NCBI GenBank assembly: GCA_964419145.1
Contig: CAYQOM010000003.1
Coordinates: 186,001-250,000 of the forward strand
Direction: 5' to 3'
DNA length: 64,000 nt
Source of the DNA: UBA2336 sp964419145
Lineage (GTDB): Bacteria > Bacteroidota > Bacteroidia > Cytophagales > Cyclobacteriaceae
Of this stretch, positions 33,907-40,876 are shown piece after piece. Below the pieces are notes generated by a model that made no database searches, was not told the DNA's origin, and worked only from the letters and a program-made list of their open reading frames with translations. The position numbers were made by a program, and so were the translations under genes. The first letter of the stretch is position 1. Each line of letters starts with the position of its first letter.

Positions 33907-34232
33907 ATGAGAGACCTGCTAACCATAATAATTGCAGAAAGGCAGACACTTTTACGTGGACTCACAATTTCATTTTTTCTAATACTCCCATTAACATTTT
34001 TCCGATAATTATTAGTAACGGCTGGACATTACAACCAATAATTCAAAGAATTCCAGAATCTACACTTTATGCATTTGGTTTTTCATTAATAGTCGTAATG
34101 GCTTCTGTGATTCATAATTACAACAACCTGGTGGATAGAAAAAGAATATTTGACAAGCCAGCTTTAAAAAAACTCGACTTCTATGGACGACTTGACGGTA
34201 TAGGAAGTATAGTAAGTGAACTTGAATGGTAA
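33907..34232 (+). pseudogene. Frameshifted membrane-protein remnant
   Basis: Reading from ATG 33907 gives MRDLLTIIIAERQ, then a hydrophobic helix LTISFFLILPLTFF, then a stop at 34006. The next frame continues at about 34002 with PIIISNGWTLQP, a second hydrophobic helix (YAFGFSLIVVMASVI) and a charged tail ending at 34232. The two halves together look like one small two-helix membrane protein split by a single-base frameshift near a T-run. The end overlaps the start of the MmcQ/YjbR gene. The 205-bp gap upstream holds a 7-bp hairpin (33782-33800) and nothing else I can support. Confidence 0.45.
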
Positions 34233-34576
34233 CCCTCAAAACCTTTCGCAAGCTTGCCCTCTCCTTTCCGGAAACCACGGAAGAGCCGCACTTTGAGAAA
34301 ACTTCTTTCCGGGTAAAGAAAAAGATTTTCGCTACTTACGATCATATCAACAACAGAGCTTGTCTCAAGTTATCGGAGGTTGATCAGGATGTTTTCTCCC
34401 GTACAAACAAATCCATTATCTATCTGGTAAAAAATAAATGGGGCAAGCAGGGCTGGACACTCATTGAACTGAAAAAAGTAAGCAAAGCCGTATTCACTGA
34501 TGCCCTCACTACAGCCTATTGTGAAGTAGCCCCTAAAAAGCTGGCCAACCAACTAAGGCCGGAAGAACCTGAATAA
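34226..34576 (+). CDS. MmcQ/YjbR-family protein
   Basis: 116 residues of the MmcQ/YjbR fold (double-wing DNA-binding-like): it starts with FRKLALSFPETTEEPHFEKTSFRVKKKIF and ends with LVKNKWGKQGWTLIELKKV and a helix, all characteristic. Function is not established; members are often near small stress or regulator genes. Here it precedes the ArsR operon by 74 nt that carry that operon's own promoter, so it is probably separate. Its start overlaps the upstream membrane-protein relic by 7 nt. Confidence 0.8.
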   Translation: MVTLKTFRKLALSFPETTEEPHFEKTSFRVKKKIFATYDHINNRACLKLSEVDQDVFSRTNKSIIYLVKNKWGKQGWTLIELKKVSKAVFTDALTTAYCEVAPKKLANQLRPEEPE

Positions 34577-34603
34577 TTTCTTCTCAAAAAGTCATCAGAA
34601 ACT

Positions 34604-34632
34604 TTGTGTAGTCATTTAACTACATATATTTG
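34604..34632 (+). promoter_or_regulatory. Bacteroidota-type promoter of the ArsR-SRPBCC operon
   Basis: A TTTG (-33 like, ending at 34606) and a perfect TAnnTTTG -7 box, TATATTTG (34625-34632), are separated by 18 nt. Transcription would begin around 34638-34642, leaving a leader of only about ten bases before the ATG at 34651. Both operator palindromes overlap this promoter. Confidence 0.7.
34607..34624. promoter_or_regulatory. ArsR-type operator O1
   Basis: TGTAGTCATTTAACTACA is an inverted repeat, TGTAGT then ACTACA with 6 nt between. It fills exactly the spacer between the -33 and -7 elements, so a bound dimer would block polymerase. Confidence 0.7.
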
Positions 34633-34648
34633 TAGTCAAATAGCTACA
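34631..34648. promoter_or_regulatory. ArsR-type operator O2
   Basis: TGTAGTCAAATAGCTACA is a second copy of the O1 palindrome (one arm mismatch), 24 bp downstream, overlapping the end of the -7 box and the expected transcription start, and ending two bases before the ATG. Confidence 0.7.
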
Positions 34649-34650
34649 TA

Positions 34651-34971
34651 ATGAACCTGAGAAGAGATGTTTTTCAAGCCATAGCCGACCCCACACGCAG
34701 GGCCATTTTGCTGCTGGTGGCTTCGCAATCCATGACTGCCGGTGCCATAGCTTCGAACTTTGATACTGCCCGCCCCACCGTATCGAAACACCTGCAAATA
34801 CTTACTGAATGTGAACTGCTCAGGCAAGAGCATAGTGGCCGTGAGGTATACTATCATTTCAATCCAAAAAAAATGAAAGCGGTAGCTGATTTTCTTGAGC
34901 CCTTCCTGCAATTGTGGGACGATCGCTTTGCAAAACTGGAAACCGTCATGAAAAAATATAAAACGAGATAA
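34651..34971 (+). CDS. ArsR-family transcriptional regulator
   Basis: 106 residues, a single winged helix-turn-helix: DPTRRAILLLVASQSMTAGAIASNF, recognition helix ARPTVSKHLQIL, and wing EHSGREVYYHFNPKK. No cysteine pair for metal binding is visible, so it belongs with the metal-independent ArsR proteins that are paired with SRPBCC proteins. It is the first gene of the operon with the SRPBCC (1-nt gap) and DoxX genes and probably represses its own promoter through the two palindromes just upstream. Confidence 0.9.
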   Translation: MNLRRDVFQAIADPTRRAILLLVASQSMTAGAIASNFDTARPTVSKHLQILTECELLRQEHSGREVYYHFNPKKMKAVADFLEPFLQLWDDRFAKLETVMKKYKTR

Positions 34972-34972
34972 C

Positions 34973-35437
34973 ATGGAGCGCAAAACAAAAATACATGCCG
35001 AAGACGGCAAACAGAATTTAACCATTACCCGTGAATTTGATTTACCCGTTACACTGCTCTTTACCGCTTATGTTGAGCCAGAAATCGTGGCGGAATGGAT
35101 GGGAACTCAAGTATTGAAACTCGACTCAAGGCAACATGGCAGCTATCAGTTTGAAACCACCGATCCGATGGGAAACAAACACCGCTTTAACGGAACCATC
35201 CATGCCTGCATACCCAATGAGAAAATCATCCGGACATTTGAAATGGAGAACACTCCGTTTCCGGTTCAGCTTGAATACCTGACGTTCGAAAAACTAACCG
35301 ACCATACCAGTAAACTTACCATGCACATCGTGTACAAATCGGTAGCCGACCGTGATGCCATGTTACAATTACCTTTTGCCCAAGGAATCAACATGGCGCA
35401 CAACCGTTTACAGGAAACAGCATTGAAACTAAAATAA
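34973..35437 (+). CDS. SRPBCC (AHSA1-type) protein
   Basis: 154 residues of the START/Bet v1-like hydrophobic-pocket fold, AHSA1 subgroup: ITREFDLPVTLLFTAYVEPEIVAEWMG near the N-terminus, GSYQFETTDPMGNKHRFNGTI in the middle, and a long C-terminal helix. It starts one base after the ArsR stop. ArsR-SRPBCC pairs are widespread; the SRPBCC protein is thought to bind a small hydrophobic ligand, possibly the inducer, but the ligand here is unknown. Confidence 0.88.
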   Translation: MERKTKIHAEDGKQNLTITREFDLPVTLLFTAYVEPEIVAEWMGTQVLKLDSRQHGSYQFETTDPMGNKHRFNGTIHACIPNEKIIRTFEMENTPFPVQLEYLTFEKLTDHTSKLTMHIVYKSVADRDAMLQLPFAQGINMAHNRLQETALKLK

Positions 35438-35443
35438 TCAACC

Positions 35444-35824
35444 ATGGGCAAGCGAAACAAAATCATCTACTGGGTTGCCACCATCTGGCTTTGCCTGGGA
35501 ATGATATCAACCGGTATTATACAACTGATTCCTTTGGAAGAAGAAGTAGAGAAAATGAGCGCTCTGGGTTATCCGCTGTATTTCTTAACCCTGATTGGCA
35601 TATGGAAATTATTAGGTGTTGTAGCTGTACTTCTACCCGGCTATCCCTTGCTAAAAGAATGGGCCTATTCGGGGTTTTTCTTTTTAATGTCAGGAGCTGT
35701 ATTTTCACATGCTGCTGTTGGCGATCAGGCCAGCGAATATTTCGGTCCAACGCTATTGCTTGTGTTAACCGTTATTTCATGGTATATGCGGCCAGCAGAA
35801 AGAAAAGTAATGATAACCCGATAA
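35444..35824 (+). CDS. DoxX-like family membrane protein
   Basis: 126 residues with four membrane helices and DoxX-like motifs (KIIYWVATIWLCLGMISTGIIQL, YPLYFLTLIGIWKLLGVVAVLLP, GFFFLMSGAVFSHAAVGD). DoxX-like proteins are often third in ArsR-SRPBCC operons. A role in redox or membrane-stress handling is suggested for the family. It lies 6 nt after the SRPBCC gene. Confidence 0.85.
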   Translation: MGKRNKIIYWVATIWLCLGMISTGIIQLIPLEEEVEKMSALGYPLYFLTLIGIWKLLGVVAVLLPGYPLLKEWAYSGFFFLMSGAVFSHAAVGDQASEYFGPTLLLVLTVISWYMRPAERKVMITR

Positions 35825-35834
35825 TCGAATATGT

Positions 35835-36401
35835 ATGTCCGGTAAAATGAAATTGTCTGCCAAAGAACGCGATGCGTTGCTTGGTATTTTACAGAATCGC
35901 TTCGAAAAAAACATGAAGCGGCACAAAGGCCTGGAATGGAAAAACGTGGAAGCCCGTCTGGCGAAAGCCAAACCCGAAAAACTGTGGTCGTTACACCAGA
36001 TGGAACAAACCGGTGGCGAGCCCGATGTAATTCAATTCGATAAAAAAACAGGTTCATATACCTTTTGTGATTGCTCGGCCGAAACGCCCAAAGGCCGAAG
36101 AAGCATTTGTTACGACCATGAAGCGCTTGAATCACGAAAAGAACACAAGCCGGAAAACAGTGCCGTACAAATGGCTGAGGATATGGGCATCGAATTGCTA
36201 ACCGAGGAACAATACCGTGCGTTACAAACGGTGGGGCCATTCGATACCAAAACATCCAGCTGGCTAAAAACACCTGCCGATATTCGCAAACTCGGTGGCG
36301 CCATCTTCGGTGACTACCGGTTTGGGCACGTTTTCATTTACCACAACGGGGCCGAATCCTATTATGGAGTAAGGGGTTTTAGGGGAATGCTTCAGGTGTA
36401 A
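35835..36401 (+). CDS. DUF4256 family protein
   Basis: 188 residues. Family features include LGILQNRFEKNMKRHKGLEW at the start, SLHQMEQTGGEPDVI, FCDCSAETPKGRRSICYD and TSSWLKTPADIRKLGGAIFGDYR. It is cytosolic by prediction. DUF4256 is uncharacterised and is commonly found with ArsR, SRPBCC and DUF1801 genes, as here. It starts 10 nt after the DoxX-like gene and is probably in the same operon. Conserved Cys and His residues (Cys near 76-78, HE pair near 100) are visible, without known role. Confidence 0.8.
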   Translation: MSGKMKLSAKERDALLGILQNRFEKNMKRHKGLEWKNVEARLAKAKPEKLWSLHQMEQTGGEPDVIQFDKKTGSYTFCDCSAETPKGRRSICYDHEALESRKEHKPENSAVQMAEDMGIELLTEEQYRALQTVGPFDTKTSSWLKTPADIRKLGGAIFGDYRFGHVFIYHNGAESYYGVRGFRGMLQV

Positions 36402-36422
36402 TGATTACTTAACTGAAATTCA

Positions 36423-36815
36423 ATGAACAAGGAGATAACCGCTTACAACGCCAAACAAAATGCAACCGACAAAGCCATTTGCAAGTTGCTGGCCTCCACC
36501 ATCGATAAAGAGTTAATAGAAGCCGAAAGCAAAATCTGGCATGCGCACCCGGTTTGGTTCTTAGATGGCAACCCTGTGGTGGGCTACAGCAAACTCAAGG
36601 ATTGCATCCGGTTGATGTTTTGGAGCGGTGCTGACTTTGACGAAGAAAAGCTTGAATCCGGCACGGGTAAATTCAAAGACGCCTCCATCCGATACACTTC
36701 AGTTGAAGAAGTACGCGTGCGCGATGTAACCCGCTGGGTCAAAAAATCGCGCGACATTCAGTGGGACTATAAGAACATTGTAAAACGGAAAGGGAAACTG
36801 GTGCGGTTAAAGTAA
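36423..36815 (+). CDS. DUF1801 (YdhG-like) family protein
   Basis: 130 residues of the DUF1801 fold, with IWHAHPVWFLDGNPVVGYSKLKDCIRLMFWSGADF as the signature core and a basic C-terminus. The family is uncharacterised and regularly linked to ArsR-SRPBCC operons. It begins 21 nt after the DUF4256 gene and ends the five-gene operon started at 34651. Confidence 0.8.
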   Translation: MNKEITAYNAKQNATDKAICKLLASTIDKELIEAESKIWHAHPVWFLDGNPVVGYSKLKDCIRLMFWSGADFDEEKLESGTGKFKDASIRYTSVEEVRVRDVTRWVKKSRDIQWDYKNIVKRKGKLVRLK

Positions 36816-36866
36816 TTCTGGCTTTTTAAAATATAAAATCATAAATCCGAATTCAGAATTCTGAAC

Positions 36867-37022
36867 TCAACTAAACCAATCCACATCCAAATGTCTGGCA
36901 TCGTTGGTGATGCCCTCGCGAATGCAAAACAAGCCAACCTTGGCGCCAATACAAATGCTTTCGGACGCATAACAGTAGTTGGGATAAAGAAATTTATGGC
37001 TGCCCGAAAAGGCTAGAAAAAT
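36867..37022 (-). pseudogene. C-terminal relic of a glycoside-hydrolase-like gene
   Basis: Translation on the minus strand from just after the tRNA-Ser 3' end gives about 48 residues, ending in KVGLFCIRE followed by DARHLDVDWF and a stop. This looks like the last strands of a concanavalin-like domain at the end of GH43-type or DUF1349 proteins (typical ending: VGLFA...ADFDWF). No start codon or upstream part exists; the tRNA gene begins directly behind it. It may be the leftover of an element once integrated at the tRNA 3' end. Confidence 0.4.
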
Positions 37023-37025
37023 TTG

Positions 37026-37112
37026 CGGAGAGAGAGGGATTCGAACCCTCGGTACGGTTACCCGCACAACGGTTTTCGAGACCGTCCCATTCAACCACTC
37101 TGGCATCTCTCC
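37026..37112 (-). tRNA. tRNA-Ser, anticodon CGA
   Basis: 87 nt with a 7-bp acceptor stem (GGAGAGA / TCTCTCC), discriminator G, anticodon stem ACGGT/ACCGT around loop CTCGAAA (anticodon CGA, reads UCG), a long class II variable arm (TGTGCGGGTAACCGTACC) and T-loop TTCGAAT. The 3' CCA is not fully encoded (the genome has GCA). All canonical features are intact. It is flanked on its 3' side by a gene relic. Confidence 0.95.
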
Positions 37113-37222
37113 TCAATCTGTGGCAGATCAGACGCAAAGTAAAATACTTTTGCACTCAAATCTGGTTTTGTACCTCAAGAAAAGTTAGTTTCGTCACCAG
37201 GAGATAACTTAATCCCACGTGT

Positions 37223-37633
37223 ATGAAACGCAAAGCAACAGCTGTTTGGCAAGGCTCAGGCAAAGAAGGTAAAGGCCACCTGAGCACACAAAGCACCGTA
37301 CTGAACAAAACGCAGTATTCATTCAGTTCCAGGTTTGAAGAAGGCGTTGGTACAAATCCGGAAGAACTGATTGCCGCGGCTCATGCCGGGTGCTTTACCA
37401 TGAAATTAAGTTTTGTGTTGGGTGAAGCTGGCTTTACGCCCACTGAACTATCTACCACCTGTACCATCACACTTGAAAGCGGAGCAGTAACGAATGCTGA
37501 TCTTGAACTCAAAGCTTCCATTCCTGGGATCTCAAAAGAGAAGTTCATGGAATGTGCTGAAAATGCAAAAGTGAATTGCCCGATTTCGAAATTGTTGAAT
37601 ACTACTATTTCGTTAAAAGCAGATCTCGCTTAA
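37223..37633 (+). CDS. OsmC family peroxiredoxin
   Basis: 136 residues. OsmC/Ohr fold with the two redox cysteines in AAAHAGCFTMKLSF (peroxidatic) and KVNCPISKLL (resolving), and the early VWQGSGKEGKGHLST strand. It reduces organic hydroperoxides in the cytosol using thiols. Length and motifs fit the OsmC rather than the Ohr subgroup (FTMKLSFVLGEAG). It stands alone and converges with the permease gene 7 nt away. Confidence 0.9.
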   Translation: MKRKATAVWQGSGKEGKGHLSTQSTVLNKTQYSFSSRFEEGVGTNPEELIAAAHAGCFTMKLSFVLGEAGFTPTELSTTCTITLESGAVTNADLELKASIPGISKEKFMECAENAKVNCPISKLLNTTISLKADLA

Positions 37634-37640
37634 TCTGTAT

Positions 37641-38876
37641 TTATTCGAAGCGCAAGGATTCTATTGGATCAAGCTTGGAAGCTTTGTGTGCCGGGTAATA
37701 GCCAGAAAGCAGGCCAACAAACACGCAAACAAACAATCCAAAGAAAATCCACACCCATGGAACGATGTAGCTATCCATGCCGAGAAAACGTGCGCCCAAG
37801 TTACCAATTAAAATACCCAGCAGGATACCCAACGCACCTCCCAGTAAACACACAACAATCGCTTCAGTAACAAATTGCTGGCGAATGCGAAGCGGGGTGG
37901 CGCCCAAAGCTTTGCGCACACCAATTTCCCTCGTACGTTCGGTTACGGAAACCAGCATGATATTCATAAGGGCAATAGAAGAACCCAGTAACGTAACAAA
38001 GCCAATTAAAAAACCAGCCGTGCGAACATATCCTGCCATTTGAGCGGTTCGTTCAGCCAATGAAACACTGCGTTCAAGCTCAAACGAATTTTCATTTCCA
38101 ATCCGGTCTTGACGTATTCTGCGCATTAAGCCAGTCGCTTCTCCCATGGCGTTATCAACATTATTAATATCATCAATGCCAACGGTAAGCCTGTACCACA
38201 AACTTCTTCCCTTTGCCATTTGATTGGCCACCCGGATGGGCACCAATACCATGTTATCAAAATTTCCTTCCAGTGATTGACCCTTCTCTTCAATCACACC
38301 AATTACCTTAAACTGAACGCCAAGAAACGAAATCTTTTCTCCGATTGGATTTTCATTTTCATTGAACAAACCGGTGTAAATCTTGTATCCAATCACAGCC
38401 ACATGAGTACCGTACTCCACTTCCATAGTGGACAAATTTCTGCCTGCCCTCAGGTTAAGTCCTTTAATGGGCAGGTAATTCTCGTTTGAACCCAAGACCT
38501 GAATATTTGGGTTAGTCTTTTTTGAGAGGCGCTTTACCTCAGCCGTTCCGGTTAAAAAAGCCGAAAGACTGACGGTGGCGGGAAATGAATAGTCGTTTTC
38601 AAACTGACTTACTTCACGAAAATTAAGATTCGGGTATCGCTTTTCTGAAACACCCTCTGTACGTCCACCCCGGTTGGTTTTGGAGGTGATATCAAATGTA
38701 TTCGCTCCAAGCGATGACAAGCTCTCATTAATCGACCGTTCAACACCATCTACAGCAGTAAGCGCTCCCACAAGCGCAGTGATACCAATGGCCACAATAA
38801 GGGCGGTAAGTACGGAACGAAGCAGGTTTGCCTGCACCGACCGCAATCCTTCCCGCATATTTTCAATCACATTCAT
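37641..38876 (-). CDS. MacB/FtsX-type ABC transporter permease
   Basis: 411 residues. One N-terminal membrane helix, a large periplasmic MacB_PCD domain (about 45-270), then an FtsX domain with three more helices (about 285-400). TREIGVRKALGATPLRIRQQF is the characteristic cytosolic loop. Such permeases work with a MacB/LolD-type ATPase in mechanotransmission, export or signalling. No ATPase gene is adjacent, so it must use one encoded elsewhere or stand alone. The start is divergent from the next gene, with 134 bp between. Confidence 0.88.
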   Translation of the reverse strand: MNVIENMREGLRSVQANLLRSVLTALIVAIGITALVGALTAVDGVERSINESLSSLGANTFDITSKTNRGGRTEGVSEKRYPNLNFREVSQFENDYSFPATVSLSAFLTGTAEVKRLSKKTNPNIQVLGSNENYLPIKGLNLRAGRNLSTMEVEYGTHVAVIGYKIYTGLFNENENPIGEKISFLGVQFKVIGVIEEKGQSLEGNFDNMVLVPIRVANQMAKGRSLWYRLTVGIDDINNVDNAMGEATGLMRRIRQDRIGNENSFELERSVSLAERTAQMAGYVRTAGFLIGFVTLLGSSIALMNIMLVSVTERTREIGVRKALGATPLRIRQQFVTEAIVVCLLGGALGILLGILIGNLGARFLGMDSYIVPWVWIFFGLFVCVFVGLLSGYYPAHKASKLDPIESLRFE

Positions 38877-38962
38877 GAAACCGGTTTACTATGGCAATAC
38901 GTTGATTAAAGAGCAGAAATGTTACAATATCTGCGATTTTTTTATTCATTGGGTCATTTACC

Positions 38963-38970
38963 TAACTTTG
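38963..38970 (+). promoter_or_regulatory. -7 promoter box TAACTTTG
   Basis: A perfect TAnnTTTG box 40 bp upstream of the ATG at 39011, after a T-rich stretch that could serve as the -33 region. It is the likely promoter of the 419-aa gene. Confidence 0.45.
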
Positions 38971-39010
38971 AGATGGTGGAATACACAAATAATCACTTGA
39001 TTTACTGCAT

Positions 39011-40270
39011 ATGATGAGGGGGAGTTTTTTGATTGGATTGTTGCTGATTGCAGCTCTTACCAGGGCCAATTACCTGTTTATTCCCATGGATGAAAAGCAG
39101 GCCAACCACCTGAAAGCCTATGGTATAGCCTATTGGATATTACGCAGCGAAACGGAGGTAGATTGGTTGTTGAATTACCGCGGGGGCAGTTTCATGGTTA
39201 AATTCCACCCCGCTATTCAGAATGAGCTTGTCATTCGCGGGGTAAGCCATGAAGTAATTTCTGATGCGCAAGCCAATCAGATTATTCTGGAAATTTCCAG
39301 TCCGGCCGTAAACTACGACATTATGAAACTGGAGAAGTACCCGCGTATTGCCGTGTACTCACCCAAAACCGCTCAGCCCTGGGACGATGCCGTAACGCTG
39401 GTACTCACCTACGCAGAAATTCCATATGATGTTTTATACGATGATGAAATCCTCTCAGATGTATTGCCACGCTACGATTGGCTGCATTTGCATCATGAAG
39501 ATTTCAGCGGGCAGTACGGTAAGTTCTACGGATCCTTCAGCAACATGCCCTGGTATATTGAAGCACAAAAGGAAGCAGAAGAAACGGCACGTAGAAACGG
39601 CTTCAACAAAGTATCCCAACTTAAGTTGGCCGTAGCCAAACGGATAAAAGAATTTGTTGCCGGTGGTGGATTTATGTTTGCCATGTGCTCCGCTACCGAT
39701 AGCTACGATATAGCCCTTGCGGCAGAAGGCGTTGACATTTGTGAGCGGATGTTTGATGGAGATGGTGCCGATCCACAGGCCCAAGAAAAAATCGATTACG
39801 AAAAAACCCTGGCCTTCACCAATTTCAGATTAGTGAGAGACCCCTATCAATACGAATTCTCTGATATCGACAATCCACCCAATGAGCGCGGCCTGCGTCA
39901 GGCAAATGATTACTTCTCCATTTTTGAGTTTTCTGCCAAGTGGGATCCTATTCCCACCATGCTTACCCAAAATCATACCCGCGTGTTGAAAGGTTTTTTC
40001 GGACAAACTACGGGATTTAAAAATCACCTCATCAAACCCGATGTAGTGATTATGGGAGAAAACAAAGACATTAAAGAAGCCAAATATTTACACGGGGTTC
40101 TTGGCAAAGGCTTCTGGACATTTTATGGTGGGCACGATCCGGAAGACTATCAACATCAGGTAGGTGAAGAGCCAACCGATCTCAATCAGCATCCGAATTC
40201 TCCAGGCTACCGACTCATTCTTAATAACGTACTTTTTCCTGCTGCCAAGAAGAAAAAGCAAAAAACCTGA
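39011..40270 (+). CDS. Secreted conserved Bacteroidota protein (often labelled asparagine synthetase B)
   Basis: 419 residues with a signal peptide (MMRGSFLIGLLLIAALTRA). I recall homologues labelled asparagine synthetase B, but the asnB motifs (N-terminal MCGI, SGGxDS) are absent here, so that name looks wrong. Residues about 105-290 resemble a class I glutamine-amidotransferase-like alpha/beta domain (RIAVYSPKTAQPWDDAVTLVLTYAEIPYDVLYDDEI, FVAGGGFMFAMCSATDSYDIAL), with Cys in FAMCSAT at the nucleophile-like position. A C-terminal GFWTFYGGHDPED motif follows. It is probably periplasmic; function unknown. Confidence 0.7.
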   Translation: MMRGSFLIGLLLIAALTRANYLFIPMDEKQANHLKAYGIAYWILRSETEVDWLLNYRGGSFMVKFHPAIQNELVIRGVSHEVISDAQANQIILEISSPAVNYDIMKLEKYPRIAVYSPKTAQPWDDAVTLVLTYAEIPYDVLYDDEILSDVLPRYDWLHLHHEDFSGQYGKFYGSFSNMPWYIEAQKEAEETARRNGFNKVSQLKLAVAKRIKEFVAGGGFMFAMCSATDSYDIALAAEGVDICERMFDGDGADPQAQEKIDYEKTLAFTNFRLVRDPYQYEFSDIDNPPNERGLRQANDYFSIFEFSAKWDPIPTMLTQNHTRVLKGFFGQTTGFKNHLIKPDVVIMGENKDIKEAKYLHGVLGKGFWTFYGGHDPEDYQHQVGEEPTDLNQHPNSPGYRLILNNVLFPAAKKKKQKT

Positions 40271-40274
40271 AGTA

Positions 40275-40871
40275 CTAATGCATCCTATCTCCCCTAACCT
40301 CCATCTTCTTCATAACCTCGGCTTCATCGGCCAGTAATTGCCGCCATCTTTTTTCAACGTACTCCTCGGTCATGTACGTCTTTGCTAATTGAAGAAAGCT
40401 TTTGTAGTGACCTGCTTCTGAAACCATTAATTCATAATAGAAAACAGAAAGCTCCGGATCGGCTATATTTTTCCACAACTGTTTAAATCGTTCGGCACTT
40501 CGCGCTTCAATCAACGCGTTCATCATCAGCTTTTCTACCAACTGTTCTTCCCGGCTTCCTCCCTTCCTTATCAAGCCATTCAAAGCCTCTACATATGCAT
40601 CCTTTCGTTGCTTGCCCAATTTATAGCCGCGCTTTTTTAACTCTTCAATCACGCGTTCAAAATGCCCCCACTCCTCAGCTACTACTGGGGTCAGCATCTC
40701 TACCAATTCTTCCTTTTCGGGATATTGAACAATTAAGGAAATGCAGGAAGAGGCTGCCTTCTGTTCGCAGTAGGCATGATCAATCAAAATCTCTTCAATA
40801 TTCTTCTCAGCAATATTCACCCACCGCGGATCGGTAGGCAACTCAAGTCCTAACGTGAATTTATCTTTCAT
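40275..40871 (-). CDS. miaE: tRNA-(ms2io6A37)-hydroxylase
   Basis: About 198 residues from the Met of MKDKFTLGLELPTDPRW; an upstream Met at 40893-40895 would overlap the porin gene by 19 nt, so the later start is preferred. This is a ferritin-like four-helix di-iron monooxygenase, with metal ligands in the AYCEQKAASS helix, AEEWGHFER (ExxH), EARSAERF and SEAGHYKSF (ExxH). MiaE hydroxylates the isopentenyl-type modification at tRNA position 37. It lies 5 nt after the porin gene stop and is probably cotranscribed with it. Confidence 0.88.
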   Translation of the reverse strand: MKDKFTLGLELPTDPRWVNIAEKNIEEILIDHAYCEQKAASSCISLIVQYPEKEELVEMLTPVVAEEWGHFERVIEELKKRGYKLGKQRKDAYVEALNGLIRKGGSREEQLVEKLMMNALIEARSAERFKQLWKNIADPELSVFYYELMVSEAGHYKSFLQLAKTYMTEEYVEKRWRQLLADEAEVMKKMEVRGDRMH

Positions 40872-40876
40872 TAAAA

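Noticed and set aside
36867..37106. 79-codon open frame starting MPEWLNGTV on the minus strand
   Set aside because: Its first 27 codons are the tRNA-Ser sequence read as protein, a typical false gene; only the part after the tRNA is kept as a possible relic.
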